DNA of 64,000 nt from positions 28,733,316 to 28,797,315 of the forward strand of contig NW_022098021.1 of NCBI RefSeq assembly GCF_002288925.2. Direction: 5' to 3'. The position numbers and the translations under genes were made by a program. A model generated the notes under the pieces. That model was not told where the DNA came from. It saw only the letters and a list, made by a program, of their open reading frames with translations, and did not search any database. Each line of letters begins with the position of its first letter. Positions within the stretch are counted from its first letter, which is position 1. Shown piece after piece: positions 34,657 to 47,179 of the stretch. This stretch comes from Delphinapterus leucas. Its lineage: Eukaryota > Chordata > Mammalia > Artiodactyla > Monodontidae.

Positions 34657-36071
34657 TTGAAAAGTTGTTAAAATTAAAAGAATATTATTAAAATTAAAAA
34701 AATATTAAATAGTAATAAAAAAAAAGAAGAGAGAAACCAGAACAATAAACAAATCCAGCAATCATAACAGGCACTAAAAACTAATCTATGACAAGCATAT
34801 AAATCAGAAACTAGTCAGTCACATACAGCAAACCCCAAGTCCACTGTTGCTCCCAATGTCCACTGCCTCAATTTTGGGATGGTTCATTGTCTATTCAGTC
34901 ATTCCACAGGTGCAGCATACATCAAGTTGATTGTGGAGATTTAATCCACTGCTCCTGAGGCTGCATGGGTAAATTTCCCATTCTCTTCTTTGATTGCACA
35001 ACTCCTCGGGTTCAGTTGTGGTTTTGGTCCCACCTCAGCATGTAGGTCGCCCTCAGGCATCTGTTCCCCACCCAGACAGAAGGGAGGGTTAAAACAGCAG
35101 CTGATTGCAGGGCTCTTTCATGCCCAGGTCTGGGGGATGGAGGGGTATGGTAGTTATAATTGGAATGTGGGGTGAGCCTGTGGCAGCAGAGACCACCGTG
35201 ACATTGCAAGTGCTTGAGATGTACTGTTTGTTATCCCGGGGTAGTTGTCTCTGGATCATGGGACCCTGGTATTTGTGGCACAGGCTCCCAGGGATGTGGG
35301 GGCTGTGGATAGTGACCTGGGCTTACCCACAGGATTTGTGGTGGCTGCAGCAGGAGTTTTAGTGTTTCATGCCTGTCTCTGTGGTCTGAGCTAATAGCCA
35401 TGGCTTGCACCCATTTCTGAAGCTCGTTTAGGTGCTGCTCTGAATTCCCTCTCTTCACACACCCCAACACAATGGTCTCTTGCCTCTTAGGCAAGTCCAG
35501 ACCTTAGCCTGGACTCCCGCCTGGCTTGCTGAGGTGCACTAGCCCCTTTCAGGCTGTGTTCACTCAGCCAACCCCAGTCCTCTCCCTGGGATTTGACTTC
35601 CAAAGCCCAAGCCTCAGCTCCCAGCCCCTACCCTCCCTGCCTGGTGAGCAGACAAGCCTCTCAGGCTGGTGAGTGCTGGTTGGCACTCATCCTCTGTGTG
35701 GGAATATCTACGCTTTTCCCTCTGCACTCATAACTGTGCTCTCTTCTGTGGCTCCAAAGCTTCCTCCCTGCACACCTGTGGTCTCTGCCAGTGAAGGGGC
35801 TTCCTAGTGTGTGGAAACTTTGCCTCCTTCAAAGCTCCCTTCCAGAGGTGCCAGTCCCATCCCTGTTATTTTGTCTCTGTTTTTTCTTTTTTCTTTTGCC
35901 CTACCCAGGTATGTGGGTATTTTCTTGCCTTTTGGGAATTCTGAGGTCTTCTGCCAGCGTTCAGTAGGTGTTCTGTAGGAGTTGTTCCACATATAGATAT
36001 ATTTTTGAGATATTTGTGGGGAGGAAGGTGATCTCCATGTCTTACTCCTCTTCCATCTTGCAGGTCCCCCC
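34657..36071 (-). promoter_or_regulatory. L1 5'UTR, distal part and 5' end
   Basis: GC-richer than its surroundings. It reaches the L1 5' end with the leader GCAAGATGGAAGAGGAGTAA in sense orientation (about 36062-36043). The L1 5'UTR holds the internal promoter and often an antisense promoter. In sense it contains CCTGG|GTAGGG near 35904, the potential splice donor matching the junction seen in the L1 at 14008-18003. The matching acceptor (TTTTCTTCTGAG|CT) is at about 34577 in copy B and about 27764 in copy A. Several chance frames occur because of the higher GC content. Confidence 0.8.
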
Positions 36072-37080
36072 AGTAGAGTCATTGTAACAATACTGATTCT
36101 TACAATCCAAGAACACAGTAAAACTTTCCATCTGTTTGTGTGGTCTTCAGTTTCTTTCATCAGTGTCTTTTAGTTTTCAGAGTACACATATTTGCCTCCT
36201 TAGGTAGGTTTATTCTTGGTTATTTTATTCCTTTTTATGTGATGGTAAATAGGATTTTTCCATAATTTGTCTTTCTGATATTTTGTTGTTAGTGTTTAGT
36301 AATGCAACAGATTTCTGTGTATTAATTTTGTATCCTGCAATGTTATCAAATTCATTGATGAGCTCAAGTATTTTCCTGCTAGCAGCTCTAGGATTTTCTA
36401 TGTATAGAATCCTTTCATCTGCAAACTATGACAGTCTTACTTCTTCTCTTCCTTTCTTTTGAATTTCTTTTATTTCTTTTTCTTCTCTGAATGCTGTGTC
36501 TAGGACTTTCAAAAATATGTTGAGTAAAAGTGGTGAGAGTGGGCATGCTTTTTCCTGATCATAGGGGGAATAATTTCAGCTTTTTGTTGTTCAGTATGAT
36601 GTTACCTGTGGGAGTGTCATGTATGGCCTTTATTATGTTGATGTAAGTTCCCTCTGTGTCCATTTGCTAGACAGTTTTTATCATAAATGGCTGTTGAATT
36701 TTACCAAAATTTTCTCTGAATCTTTTGAGATGATCATATGGTTTTTATTCTTCAATTTTTTTAATGTGGTGTACCAAAGTGATTGATTTGTAGATATTAA
36801 AAAGTGCTTTCACAACTGGGATAAATTTCACTTGATCACGGTGTATGATCTTTTTAATGTATTGTTGGATTTGGTTTGCTAGTATTTTGCTAAGTATTTT
36901 TGCACATATGTATATCAGTGATATTTGCCTATAATTTTCTTTTTGTGGTATCTTTGTCTGGTTTTGGTATCAGGGTGATGGTGGCCTTATAGAATGAGTT
37001 CAGAAGTTTTCCTTCCTCTGCAATTTTTTGTAATAGTTTCAGAAGGACAGGTGTTAACTTTTCTCTAGAGAAGTACAGTT
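36072..37080 (-). mobile_element. Older L1 ORF2 fragment, minus strand
   Basis: Decayed RT-region sequence in reverse complement: TCCATCTGTTTGTGTGGTCT, then TAGGTAGGTTTATTC, then ATCTGCAAACTATGACAGTC (over the FADD region), then TCATAAATGGCTGTTGAATT. It may be the continuation of the ancient L1 to the left of the young L1 insertion, but about 200-350 bases of ORF2 appear to be missing between them. Ends abruptly at about 37080. Confidence 0.8.
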
Positions 37081-37377
37081 ACAGTGCAATCACAGACTTT
37101 TTGGAAAGATTTCTGAAATAAGAGAAAGTCTAACAAAGATATAGAAAATTATATTTACTAACTTGTATGATTTGTGTAGAGCATAGAAAATTGAGAAATT
37201 TTAAAAATAACTTATCTAAAGAGCTTTATAAAAATGCTTACAAACAAATATTATTTAAGCCTTTTCAAAATAGTTTTAAACATATTATCCTGTTTGATCC
37301 TGACATTAAATCTGTAAATTAAATAAAACTTGGTAAATATTGTTGATCTTATCATATCAAATAAAACTGATTACAAA

Positions 37378-37591
37378 TTTTTTTTTTTTTTTTTTTTTTG
37401 CAGAACGCGGGCCTCTCACTGTTGTGGCCTTTCCCATTGTGGAACACAGGCTCCGGATGCACAGGCTCAGCGGCCATGGCTCACGGGCCCAGCCGCTCCG
37501 TGGCATGTGGGATCTTCCCAGACCGGGGCACGAACCCATGTCCCCTGCATCGGCAGGCAGACTCTCAACCACTGTGTCACCAGAGAAGCCC
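37378..37591 (-). mobile_element. CHR-type SINE (minus)
   Basis: T-run at 37378-37399, then the reverse-complement body. CTGATTACAAA flanks it at 37367-37377 and 37592-37602, an 11-bp target duplication in unique DNA. Confidence 0.95.
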
Positions 37592-37602
37592 CTGATTACA
37601 AA

Positions 37603-38115
37603 CAATTTAACTGATCTTACAATAAATTTCCAAGAGTTCTAAGTTTTGATTCAGATTTCAGGAACTTAAAATCACACTACTACATTTTGTTGTTTTTCTG
37701 TGTGTGTAGACACACACAGAGATAGAAATGTGTAGAATAACAATACTTTATGATATCAGCACTTATAGCACTGTTATTTGACAAACACATGGGTGTGGTA
37801 TACGTTTTTAAAAATTTCCAGGCCAGCATTTATCACTGCTGAGGTACAACTTAAAGGAAATCTCTGATGACTGCAATAGAAGCTTATTTTCTCACAAATA
37901 TATTGATATTAAATGACATTAACAAAGAAGAAAAATATTCCATTTAAATAAGCTGTACAATAACAAGGTTTGGATCAAAATAATTATTTGATTTAATTTC
38001 ACATTTTCCCCCCAGGAAATTTTCCCCAAAAATTAAGTATAACTTGCAAGGGATTTTCACAATGGCATTACCAAAATTACAATTGTTGCTCGAGCTTTTT
38101 CACAAACATTCCTTT
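37603..38115. other. Unique spacer between head-to-head L1s
   Basis: AT-rich, with a short imperfect inverted TGTGTGTG/CACACACA patch at about 37700-37719. No frames or repeat family recognised. Confidence 0.5.
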
Positions 38116-38131
38116 AAAAGGGTGGAATTAC
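38116..38131. repeat. L1 target-site duplication, left copy
   Basis: AAAAGGGTGGAATTAC. The right copy at 45391-45406 differs by one base (G to T at position 6). Confidence 0.9.
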
Positions 38132-40069
38132 AGAGGACCTTCAAGATGGCAGAGGATTAAGACATGGAGATCACCTTCCTCTCCACAAATACCTCAAAAA
38201 TACATCTACATGTGGAACAACTCCTACAGAACACCTACTGAATGCTGGGAGAAGAACTCAGACTTCCCAAAAGGCAAGAAAATACCCACATACCTGGGTA
38301 GGGCAAAAGAAAAAAGAAAAAAAAGAGACAAAAAATAAGGATGGAACCTGCAACTCTGGAAGGGAGCTGTGAAGGAGGAAAAGTCACCACACACTAGGAA
38401 GCCCCTTCACTGGTGGAGACGGAGGTGGGTCGGGGGAAGCTTTGGAGCCATGGAGGAGAGCTCAGCAACAGGTGTGCAGAGGGAAAAGCATAGAGGTTCC
38501 CACACAGAGAATTAGTACCGACCAGAAATCACTAACCTGAGATGTTTGTCTGCTCACCCACTGGGGTGGGTGGGGGCTGGGAGCTGAGGCTTGGGTTTCT
38601 GAGTTCAGTTCCCAGGGAGAGGACTAGGGTTGGCTGTGTAAACACAGCCTGAAAGGGGCTAGTGCACCACAGCTAACCAGGAATGAGTCTGGGAAAACAT
38701 CTGGAACTGCTTAAGAGTCAAGAGACTGCTGTTTCAGGGTGGGTGAGGAGAGGGGATTCAGACCACAACCTAAACAAGCTCCAGAGATGTGGCACAAGCC
38801 ATGGCTATCAGCATGGACAGTAGAGACAGGCATGAAAAACAAAGGCTGCTGCTGCAGCCACCAAGAATCCTGTGTGCAAACACAGGTCACTATCAACCCC
38901 ACTCCTCCAGGGAGCCTGTGCAACCTGGCACTGCCAGAGTCCCGTGATCCAGGGACAACTACCCTGGGAGACACATGGCACACCTCAGGCTGTTGCAATG
39001 TTATGCTGGCCTCTGCTGCTGCAGGCTCACCCTGCATTCCATACGCCTCCCTCTCCCCAGACTGAGTGAGCCAGAGCCCCTAATCAGCTGCTCCTTTAAC
39101 CCCTTGCTGTCTGGGCAAAGAACGGACGCCAGAGGGTGACTAACATGCAGAGGCAGACCAAATCCAAAGCTGAACCCTAGGAGCTGTGCGAACAAAGAAG
39201 AGAAAAGGGAATTTCTCTGTGCAGCCTCAGGAGCAGCAGATTAAATTGCTACAGTCAACTTGATATACCCTGCATCTGTGGAATGCTGGAATAGACAGCG
39301 AATCATCCCAAAATTGAGGCTGTGGGCTTTGCGAGCAACTGTAGACTTAGGGTTTGCTTTATGCAACTGATTTGTTTCTGATTTTTATGTTTATCTTAGT
39401 ATAGTTTTTAGCACTTGTTATCATTGGTGGATTTGTTTATTGGTTTGCTCTCATTTTTTATTACTTTTTAATTTTTTTATTTCAATAATTATATTATATT
39501 TTTATTTTAATAAGTTTATTTAATTTTATTTATTTTTTTTCTTTCTATTTTTTTTTTTTATCCCTTTTCTTCTGAGCCAGGTGGCTAAAAAGGTCTTGGT
39601 GCTCCGGCCTGGTGTCAGGCCTGAGCCTCTGAAGTTGGAGAGGCTGTTTCAGGACATTGGACCACCAAAGACCTCACAGTCCCATGTAATATCAATTGGC
39701 AGGACCTCTCCCAGATTTCTCCATCTTAACGCTAAGACCCAGATCCACTCAATGACCAGCACACTCCAGTGCTGGACACCCCATGCCAAACTAGCAAGAC
39801 TGGAACACAACCATACCCATTATCAGGGAAGCTACCTAAAATCATGCAAATTTCACAGACACACCAAAACACACAACCAGATACGTCCCTGCCAGCAGAG
39901 AGAAGATCCAGCCTCATCCACCAGAACACAGTCACCAGTCTCCTCTACCAGGAAGCCTATACAACCCACTGAACCAACCTTTCCCACTGAGTGTAGACAC
40001 CAAAAACAACAGGAACTACAAACCTTCAGCCTGTGAAAAGGAGATACCAAACACACTAAGTTAAGCAAA
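38132..40069 (+). promoter_or_regulatory. L1 5'UTR with potential internal intron
   Basis: The 5'UTR of the full-length L1, expected to carry the internal pol II promoter. At 38297/38298 it reads CCTGG|GTAGGG, a good splice-donor context. At 39576/39577 a long pyrimidine tract ends TTTTCTTCTGAG|CC, a good acceptor context. Removing the 1,279 bp between them gives the arrangement found in the L1 at 14008-18003. Long chance frames (38739-39065, 39581-40036) reflect GC-rich, stop-poor sequence. Confidence 0.75.
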
Positions 40070-40907
40070 ATGCGAAGACAGAGAAATACACAGCAGATGA
40101 CAGAACAAGGGAAAAATTCACCAGACCAAACAAGTGAAGAGGAAATAGGAAGTCTACCTAAAAATGAATTCAGAGTAATAAGAGTAAATATGATCCAAAA
40201 TCTTGGAAATAGAATGGAGAAAATACAAGAAATGTTTAACAAAGACCTAGGAGAACTATAGAGCAAAAAAAGCAATGATGACCAACACAATAAATTAAAT
40301 TAAAAATTCTGTAGAAGCAATCATTAGCAGAATAACTGAGGAAGAAGAACGGATAAGTGACCTGGAAAATAAAATTGTGGAAATAGGAACTGCAGAGCAG
40401 AATAAAGAAAAAAGAATGAAAAGATTGAGGACAGCCTCAGAGACTTGTGGAACAACATTAAATGTACCAACATACAGATTATAGGGGTCCCAGAAGAAGA
40501 AGAGAAGTAGCAAGGGATGGAGAACATATTTGAAGAGTTTAAGGTTGAAAACTTCCCTAATAAGGGAAAGGAAAGAGTCAATCAATTCCACAAAGATCAG
40601 AGAATCCCTTACAGGACAAATCCAAGGGGAAACATGCCAATACATATGTTAATCAAACTATCAAAAATTAAATACAAAGAATAAATATTAAAGGCAGCAA
40701 GAGAAAAGAAACAAATAATGTACAATGGAATCCCCATAATGTTAATGCCTGATCTTTCAACAGAAACTCTACAAGCCATAAGGGAGTGGCAGGACATATT
40801 TAAAGTGATGAAAGGGTAAAATCTATGACCAAGATTACTGTACACTGCAAGGTCCTCAATCAGATTCTATGGAGAAATTAAAACCTTTACAGGCAAGCAA
40901 AAGCTAA
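40070..40907 (+). pseudogene. L1 ORF1 pseudogene
   Basis: ATG at 40070 in context AGCAAAATGCG, stop TAA at 40905-40907. The first 63 codons are open (MRRQRNTQQMTEQGKNSPDQ at the start) and stop at 40259-40261, where an AAG-like codon became TAG. Further frameshifts follow. The span equals that of the minus-strand copy (838 bp). It would encode the RNA-binding ORF1p (coiled coil, RRM, C-terminal domain) if intact. Confidence 0.85.
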
Positions 40908-41025
40908 GATAATTCAGCCTCAACAAACCAGCTTTACTAAAAATGCTAAAGGAACTTCTCTAGGCAGTAAACACAGAGAAGGAAAAGACCTACAACAACA
41001 ACAAAAAAACCAAACAATTAAGAAA

Positions 41026-44000
41026 ATGGTGATAGAAACATACACATTGATAATTACTTTGAATGTAAATGGATTAAATGCTCCAACCAAAAGACACAGG
41101 TTGGCTGAATGGATACAAAACAAGACCCATATATATGCTATCAGCAAGAGGTCCACTTCAGACATAGGGACACATACAGACTGAAAGTGAGGGGATGTAA
41201 AAAGATATTCGATGTAAATGGAAATTGAAAGAAAGCTGGAGTAGCAATTTTCATATCAGTCAAAATAGATTTTAAAATAAAGACTATTACAAGAGACAAA
41301 GAAGGACACTATATAATGATCAAGGGAATAATTCCAGAAGAAGATAAAAGAAATGTAAATATTTATGCACCCAACATAGGAGCACCTCAATATATAAGGC
41401 AAATGCTAACAGCCATAAAAGGGAAATCCGACAGTAATACAGTAATAGTAGGGGACGTTAATTCCCCACTTTCACCAATGCAGAGATCAACCAAAATGAA
41501 AATAAATAAGGAAACACAAGCTTTAAATGGCATATTAAGCGAGATGGACTTATTTGATATTTATAGGACATTCTATCCAAAAAAAACAGAATGCACTTCC
41601 TTTTCAAGTGCTCATGGAATATTCTCCAGGATAGACCATATCTCGGGTCACAAATGAAGACATGGGAAATTTAAGAATACTGAAATTGAATCAAGTATCT
41701 TTTCTGACCACAATGCTATGAGACTAGATAGCAATTACAGGAAAAAGACTGTAAAACATGCAAACACATGGAGACTAAACAATATGCTACTAAATAACCA
41801 AGAGATCACTGAAGAAATCAAGAAAAAATCAAAAAACACCTAGAAACAAATGGCAGTGAAAACGTGATGGCCCAAAACCTATGGGATGCAGCAAAAGCAG
41901 TTCTAAGAGGAGAGTTTGTAGTAATAAAACCCTACCTCAAGAAACAAGATAATCTCAAATAACCTAAATTTACACCTAAAGCAATTAGAGAAAGAAGAAG
42001 AACAACAACAACAACAAAAAACACAGCAGAATGAAAGAAATCATAAAGATCAGATCAGAAATAAATGAAAAAGAAATGAAGGAAACGATAGCAAAGATCA
42101 ACAAAACTAAAAGCTGGTTCTTTGAGAAGATAAATAAAATTTCTAAACCATTAGCCAGACACATCAAGAAAAAAAGAGAGAAGACTAAAATCAACAAAAG
42201 TAGAAATGAAAAAGGAGAAGAAACAACTGACACTGCAGAAATACAAAGGACCATGAGAGATTACTAAAAGCAACTATATGCCAATAAAATGGACACCTGG
42301 AAGAAATGGACAAATTATTAGAAAAGTACAACCTTCCAAGACTTAACCTGGAAGAAATATAAAATATAGACAGACCAATCACAACCACTGAAATTGAAAC
42401 TGTGTTTAAAAATCTTCCAACAAAAAATGCCCAGGAGCAGATGAACTCATAGGCAAATTCTATCAAACATTTAGGGAAGAGCTAACATGTAATTTTCTCA
42501 AACTCCTCCAAATATAGCAGAGGGAGGAACACTCCCTAATTCATTCTATGAGACCAACATCACCATGATACCAAAACCAGACAAAGATGTCACAAAAAAA
42601 GAAAACTACAGGCCAATATTACTGATGAACGTAGATGCAAAAATTGTAAACAAAATACTAGCAAACAGAATCCAATGGCACATTAAAAGGATCATACACC
42701 ATGATCAAGTGGGGTTTCTCCCAGGAATGCAAGGATTCTTCAGTATATGCAAATGAATCACTGTGATACACCATATTAACAAACTGAAAGATAAAAAACA
42801 TATGATTATCTCAATAGATGCAGAAAAAGCTTTCGACAAAACTCAACACCTATTTATGATAAAAACCTTCCAGAAAGTAGGCATAGAGGGAACTTACCTC
42901 AATATGATAAAAGCTATATATGAGAAACACACAGCCAGCATTGTTCTGAATGGGGAAAAAATGAAACCATTTTCACTAAGATCAGGTACAAGACAAGGTT
43001 GCCCACTCTCACTGCTATTATTTAACAAAGTTTGGAAGTTTTAGCCACAGCAATCAGAGAAGTAAAAGAAATAAAAGGAATCCAAATCAGAAAAGAGGAA
43101 GTAAACTGTCACTGTTTGCCGATGACATGATACTATACATAGAGAATCCTAAAGATGCTATCAGAAAACTGCTAGGGGTAATCAAAGAATTTGGTACAGT
43201 AGCAGGATACAAAATTAATGCACAGAAATCTCTTGCATTCCTATACAGTAATGATGAAAAATGTGAAGGAGAAATTCAGGAAACACTCCCATTTACCACT
43301 GCAACAAAAAGAATAAAATACCTAGGAATAAACTACCTAAGCCCACAAAAGACCTGTATGTAGAAAACTGTAAGACACTGATGAAAGAACTTAAAGATGA
43401 TACAAATAGATGGAGAGGTATACCATGTTCTTGGACTGGAAGAAACAACACTGTGAAAATGGCTATACTATCCAAAGCAATCTATAGATTCAATACAATC
43501 CCTATAAAACTACAAATGGCCTTTTTCGTAGAACTAGAACAAATCATTTACAATTTGTATGGAAACAAAAAACACCCTGTTGAGAGTCTGCCTGCCGATG
43601 CAGGGGACACAGGTTCATGCCCCGGTCTGGGAAGATCCAACATGCCGTGGAGCGGCAGGGCCCATGAGCCATGGCCACTGAGCCTGTGCTCTGCAATGGG
43701 AGAAGCCACAACAGTGAGAGGCCCGCGTATCGCCAAAAAAAAAAAAAAAAAGAAAAAGAAAAACCACCCTGAAGAGCCAAAGCAATCTTGTGAAAGAAAA
43801 TGTAGCTGGAGGAATCAGGATCCCTGACTTCAGACTATAATACAAAGCTACAGTAATCAAGACAATATGGTACTAGCACAAAAAGAGAAATATAGCTCAT
43901 GGAACAGGGTAGAAAGCTCAGCGAAAATCTCACATACATATGGTCATCTTATCCTCGATAAAGGAGGCCAGCATGCACAATGGAGAAAATACAATCTCTT

Positions 44001-45024
44001 TAATAAGTGTTGCTGGGAAAACTAGACAGCTACATGTAAAAGAATGAAATTAGAACACTCCCTAACACAATAGAGAAAAATAAACTCAAAATGGATTAAA
44101 GACCTAAATGTAAGGCCAAACACTATAAAACTCTTGGAGGAAAACATGGGCAGAACACACTATGTCATACTTCATAGCAAGATCCTTTTTGACCCACGTC
44201 CTAGAGAAATGGAAATGAAAACCTAAATTAACAAATGGGACCTAATGAAAATTAAAAGCTTTTGCACAACACAGGAAACTATAAACAAGATGAAAAGACA
44301 ACCCTCAGAATAGGAGAAAATATTTGCAAATGAAGCAGCTGACAAAAGATTAATCTCCAAAATATACAAGCAGCACATGCAGCTCAGTATCAAAAAAACA
44401 AACAACCGAATCAAAAAATGGGCAGAAGAGCTAAATAGACATTTCTCCAAAGAAGATATACAGATTGCTAACAAACACATGAATGGATGCTCAACACCAC
44501 TAATCATTAGAGAAATGCTAATCAAAACTACAATGAGGTATCACCTCCCACCAGTCAAAATGGGCATCATCAGAAAAGCTACAAACTTTAAATGCTGGAG
44601 AGGGTGTGGAGAAAAGGGATCCTCTTGCACTGTTGGTGGGAATGTAAACTGATACAGCCACTATGGAGAACATTATGGAGGTTCCTTTAAAAATGAAAAA
44701 TAGAACTACCATATGACCCAGCAATCCCACTTCTAGGCATATTCCTGGAGCAAACCACAATTCAAAAAGAGTCTTGTACCACAATATGCATTGCAACACT
44801 ATTTACAATAGCCAGGATATGGAAGCAATCTAAGTGTCCATCGACAGATGAATGGATAGAGATGATGTGGCACATGTATACAATGGAATATTACTCAGCC
44901 ATAAAAAGAAACAAAATTGAGTTATTTGTAGTGAGGTGGATGGACCTATAGTCTGTCATACAGAGTGAAGTAAGTCAGAAAGAAAAACAAATACCGTATG
45001 CTAACACATATATATGGAATCTAA
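41026..45024 (+). pseudogene. L1 ORF2 pseudogene, endonuclease + RT
   Basis: ATG at 41026 (MVIETYTLIITLNVNGLNAP, endonuclease N-terminus with the catalytic Asn). Endonuclease stretch at 41316-41657 (VIVGDVNSPLSPMQRS, with the usual GDFN altered to GDVN). RT fragments at 42565-43044 ([25 protein letters not shown]) and FADDM at about 43113-43130. The stop TAA is at 45022-45024 after THIYGI. A one-base deletion just before the FADD box and several stops disable it, and the SINE at 43580-43757 interrupts it. Without the SINE it is about 3.8 kb. Confidence 0.9.
43580..43757 (+). mobile_element. CHR-type SINE (plus), 5'-truncated, in L1 ORF2
   Basis: Starts at TTGAGAGTCTGCCTGCCGAT, so it lacks the first ~23 bases including the A box. 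It keeps the B-box region GGTTCATGCCCC and has an A-rich tail. Flanks AACACCCTG (about 43571-43579) and AACCACCCTG (about 43762-43771) form an imperfect target duplication. A short internal deletion (about 12 bases) lies before CCTGTGCTCTGC. Confidence 0.9.
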
Positions 45025-46019
45025 GAAGACTAAGTGGTTCTGATGAACCTAGGGTCAGGACAGGAATAAAGACACAGACGTAGAGAATTGATTTGAGGAC
45101 ATGGGGAGGGGGAAAGGTAAGCTGGGATGAAGTGAGAGAGTACCATGGACATATATACACTACCAAATGCAAAATAGATACCTAGTAGGAAGCAGCCACA
45201 TAACACAGGGAGGTCAGCTCGGTGTTTTGTGACCACCTAGAAGGGTGGGATAGGGAGGGTGGGAGGGAGACACACGAGGGAGGAGATATGTGGATATATG
45301 TATACGTATAGCTGATTCACTTTGTGATACAGTAGAAACTAACACAACATTGTAAAGCAATTTTACTCCAATAAACATATTAAAAAAAATAAAAGTGTGG
45401 AATTACTGTTTCAAGTGTTTTAAAGCAGCAGGCTAAATTATGTTATAAGTGCAATGTGTACAGCATCCTCTCTGGATTTCTAATTTCCCAGTTTTATCTT
45501 CTGATTAAATATCCAAGTTATTCTCAGTTTTTTAGTAGAAGTTTAACATTTATTTGTTTACAAATTGCAAACATATATCTTTAGTCTTGGAAAGTAAGAA
45601 GGAAGCTAAGTTAGTTCAATTTCTTTCAGAAATAATTTCATTTCCAGTTTTCTAAGAATTGTTAAAGGTTCATATTTTATCACTAGTTCAGGGAATATAT
45701 TGCCTTATTAAAATTTTGACAATTACACCAATGCAATGTTCTACAGGAAAAGAACTTGGTAACTTTGACTAGCTGGTGTAACACTTTGTCAGAGGAAACA
45801 CAAGCTCCTCTATGTGAAAGGAGTCATTGATTATTCTTTCCCTTCTCTGTTTTCTTGTACACCTTTTAACTTTTACTTTTGTTTATAAAGAAAAATCAAA
45901 TATTGCCCTGGGGATACTGATCTAGAAGATCTAAGATATTTACTGCTTTCACAGGCTAACACAAGCATCGCGAAGATAGACATTAAATCAATTCAGAGCA
46001 GGTGCAATTCTCAGAGGTA

Positions 46020-46110
46020 AAGCTCATTCAGTAAATATATACTGAAGGGCTCTTGTATGTCAGTAACTGTTCTAGGCTTTAGGGACTCAAAGACCAGATC
46101 TCAGAGAATT
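46020..46110 (-). repeat. L2 3'-end fragment
   Basis: CATTCAGTAAATATATACTG, then TGTATGTCAGTAACTGTTCT, then AGGCTTTAGGGACTCAAAGA. This is the reverse complement of the L2 tail (..agcacagtgcctggcacat..caataaatatttgttgaatg). Confidence 0.6.
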
Positions 46111-47179
46111 TAGGAAAGAGTAGCACAGATAAACAGGTAAACATAATTTGTGCTGATAGTAACATCATGACAATCTTTTTTATTTTCTAAATACGAAATT
46201 TTTCCATCTCCCTTTAAAATATCCTTGAGAATATAGAAAAATCAAAGTCTGGCAAAAACACTGAATGTTTGCTCTTGCCTGGAGAAGTTTTCCACTAAAC
46301 GAATGATAGAAAAGATTGAATTTAGAATGCAGTCTTGATTACTCATAACATGCCATATGCTTAACCAGAACAGGCAGACAGAACCAAGAGGAGTTTGATG
46401 TAATTGACTCCACCAATTACCCATGCATAAATCTAGAGTGCAGAGGCTGCAAAGATGAAAATGAAAACAAAATTTCTTCCCTCCAAAGAAATTCATAGAA
46501 AAGAAAAACAACACGTGGATTTCCCTCTAAAATAATTTAAAAATATATTTTGAACCGGTCAGAGACAGAATTGTTAACTCATTTTCTTCTAGCCCCTTCT
46601 GTGGTACAATAGTCAAACAAAATAGTTTCCAACATGTAAAACTCTAAACAATAGAGAACAAGAGTTTAAAAAGTGGGAGGGGGCATCATAGCTGAAGCAT
46701 AATTGGAAGGGCCTTGAGGTGAAATGTTTGTGCCAGGACTCAATTTTTGCATGCCACCTGGGACCAGAAAAGGTAACATAGACTCAACAACAGTGTGGGT
46801 TGTTGGAGACATTATAAATAAGCATCCTCTAAGTAGAATGATAACAGTGAATGGTTAGATCTATGTAAACCTGGCGATTGTGAATCCCTGTCTAGACTGG
46901 GAACAGCTTTTACTTAAATCTAGACTATTATATTAGCAAAAAAGATTATGAACATATAATTAATATATAATCCAATTTTTCAACAGAATATGTTTTTTTG
47001 TGAGTGAAATATCCCAATATCAATGATGTTATTAAACTCAATCTAAAAGCATTATGTGGTGCTAACAGTGTAGTGTATGCAAAACCTAACTGCATGCTCT
47101 ATTTGGCTTATAAGACACAGTTTGGAACATCTATAGAATATAAGCTTTTCTATTATAAGAAGAATAGCAATAGCTAGAA

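Larger units (their letters stand above)
38132..45390 (+). mobile_element. Full-length L1 LINE, plus strand, with nested SINE
   Basis: Starts with the L1 leader (CTTCAAGATGGCAGAGGATT at about 38139) and ends with CAATAAACATATTAAAAAAA. The flanks AAAAGGGTGGAATTAC (38116-38131) and AAAAGTGTGGAATTAC (45391-45406) agree at 15 of 16 bases, a target-site duplication that fixes both ends. Order: 5'UTR (about 1.94 kb), ORF1 (40070-40907), 118-bp spacer, ORF2 (41026-45024), 3'UTR. A SINE is nested in the 3' half of ORF2. Both ORFs are disabled, so the element is dead. Confidence 0.95.

Noticed and set aside
38739..39065. 108-codon frames on both strands, GC-rich, possible coding exon
   Set aside because: They lie in the L1 5'UTR, where GC-rich, stop-poor sequence gives long chance frames. 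The matching region of the other L1 has different frames.
39581..40290. 151-codon plus frame and 145-codon minus frame near 40 kb
   Set aside because: Both are inside the L1 5'UTR/ORF1 start region. The minus frame is antisense to ORF1 and has no domain.
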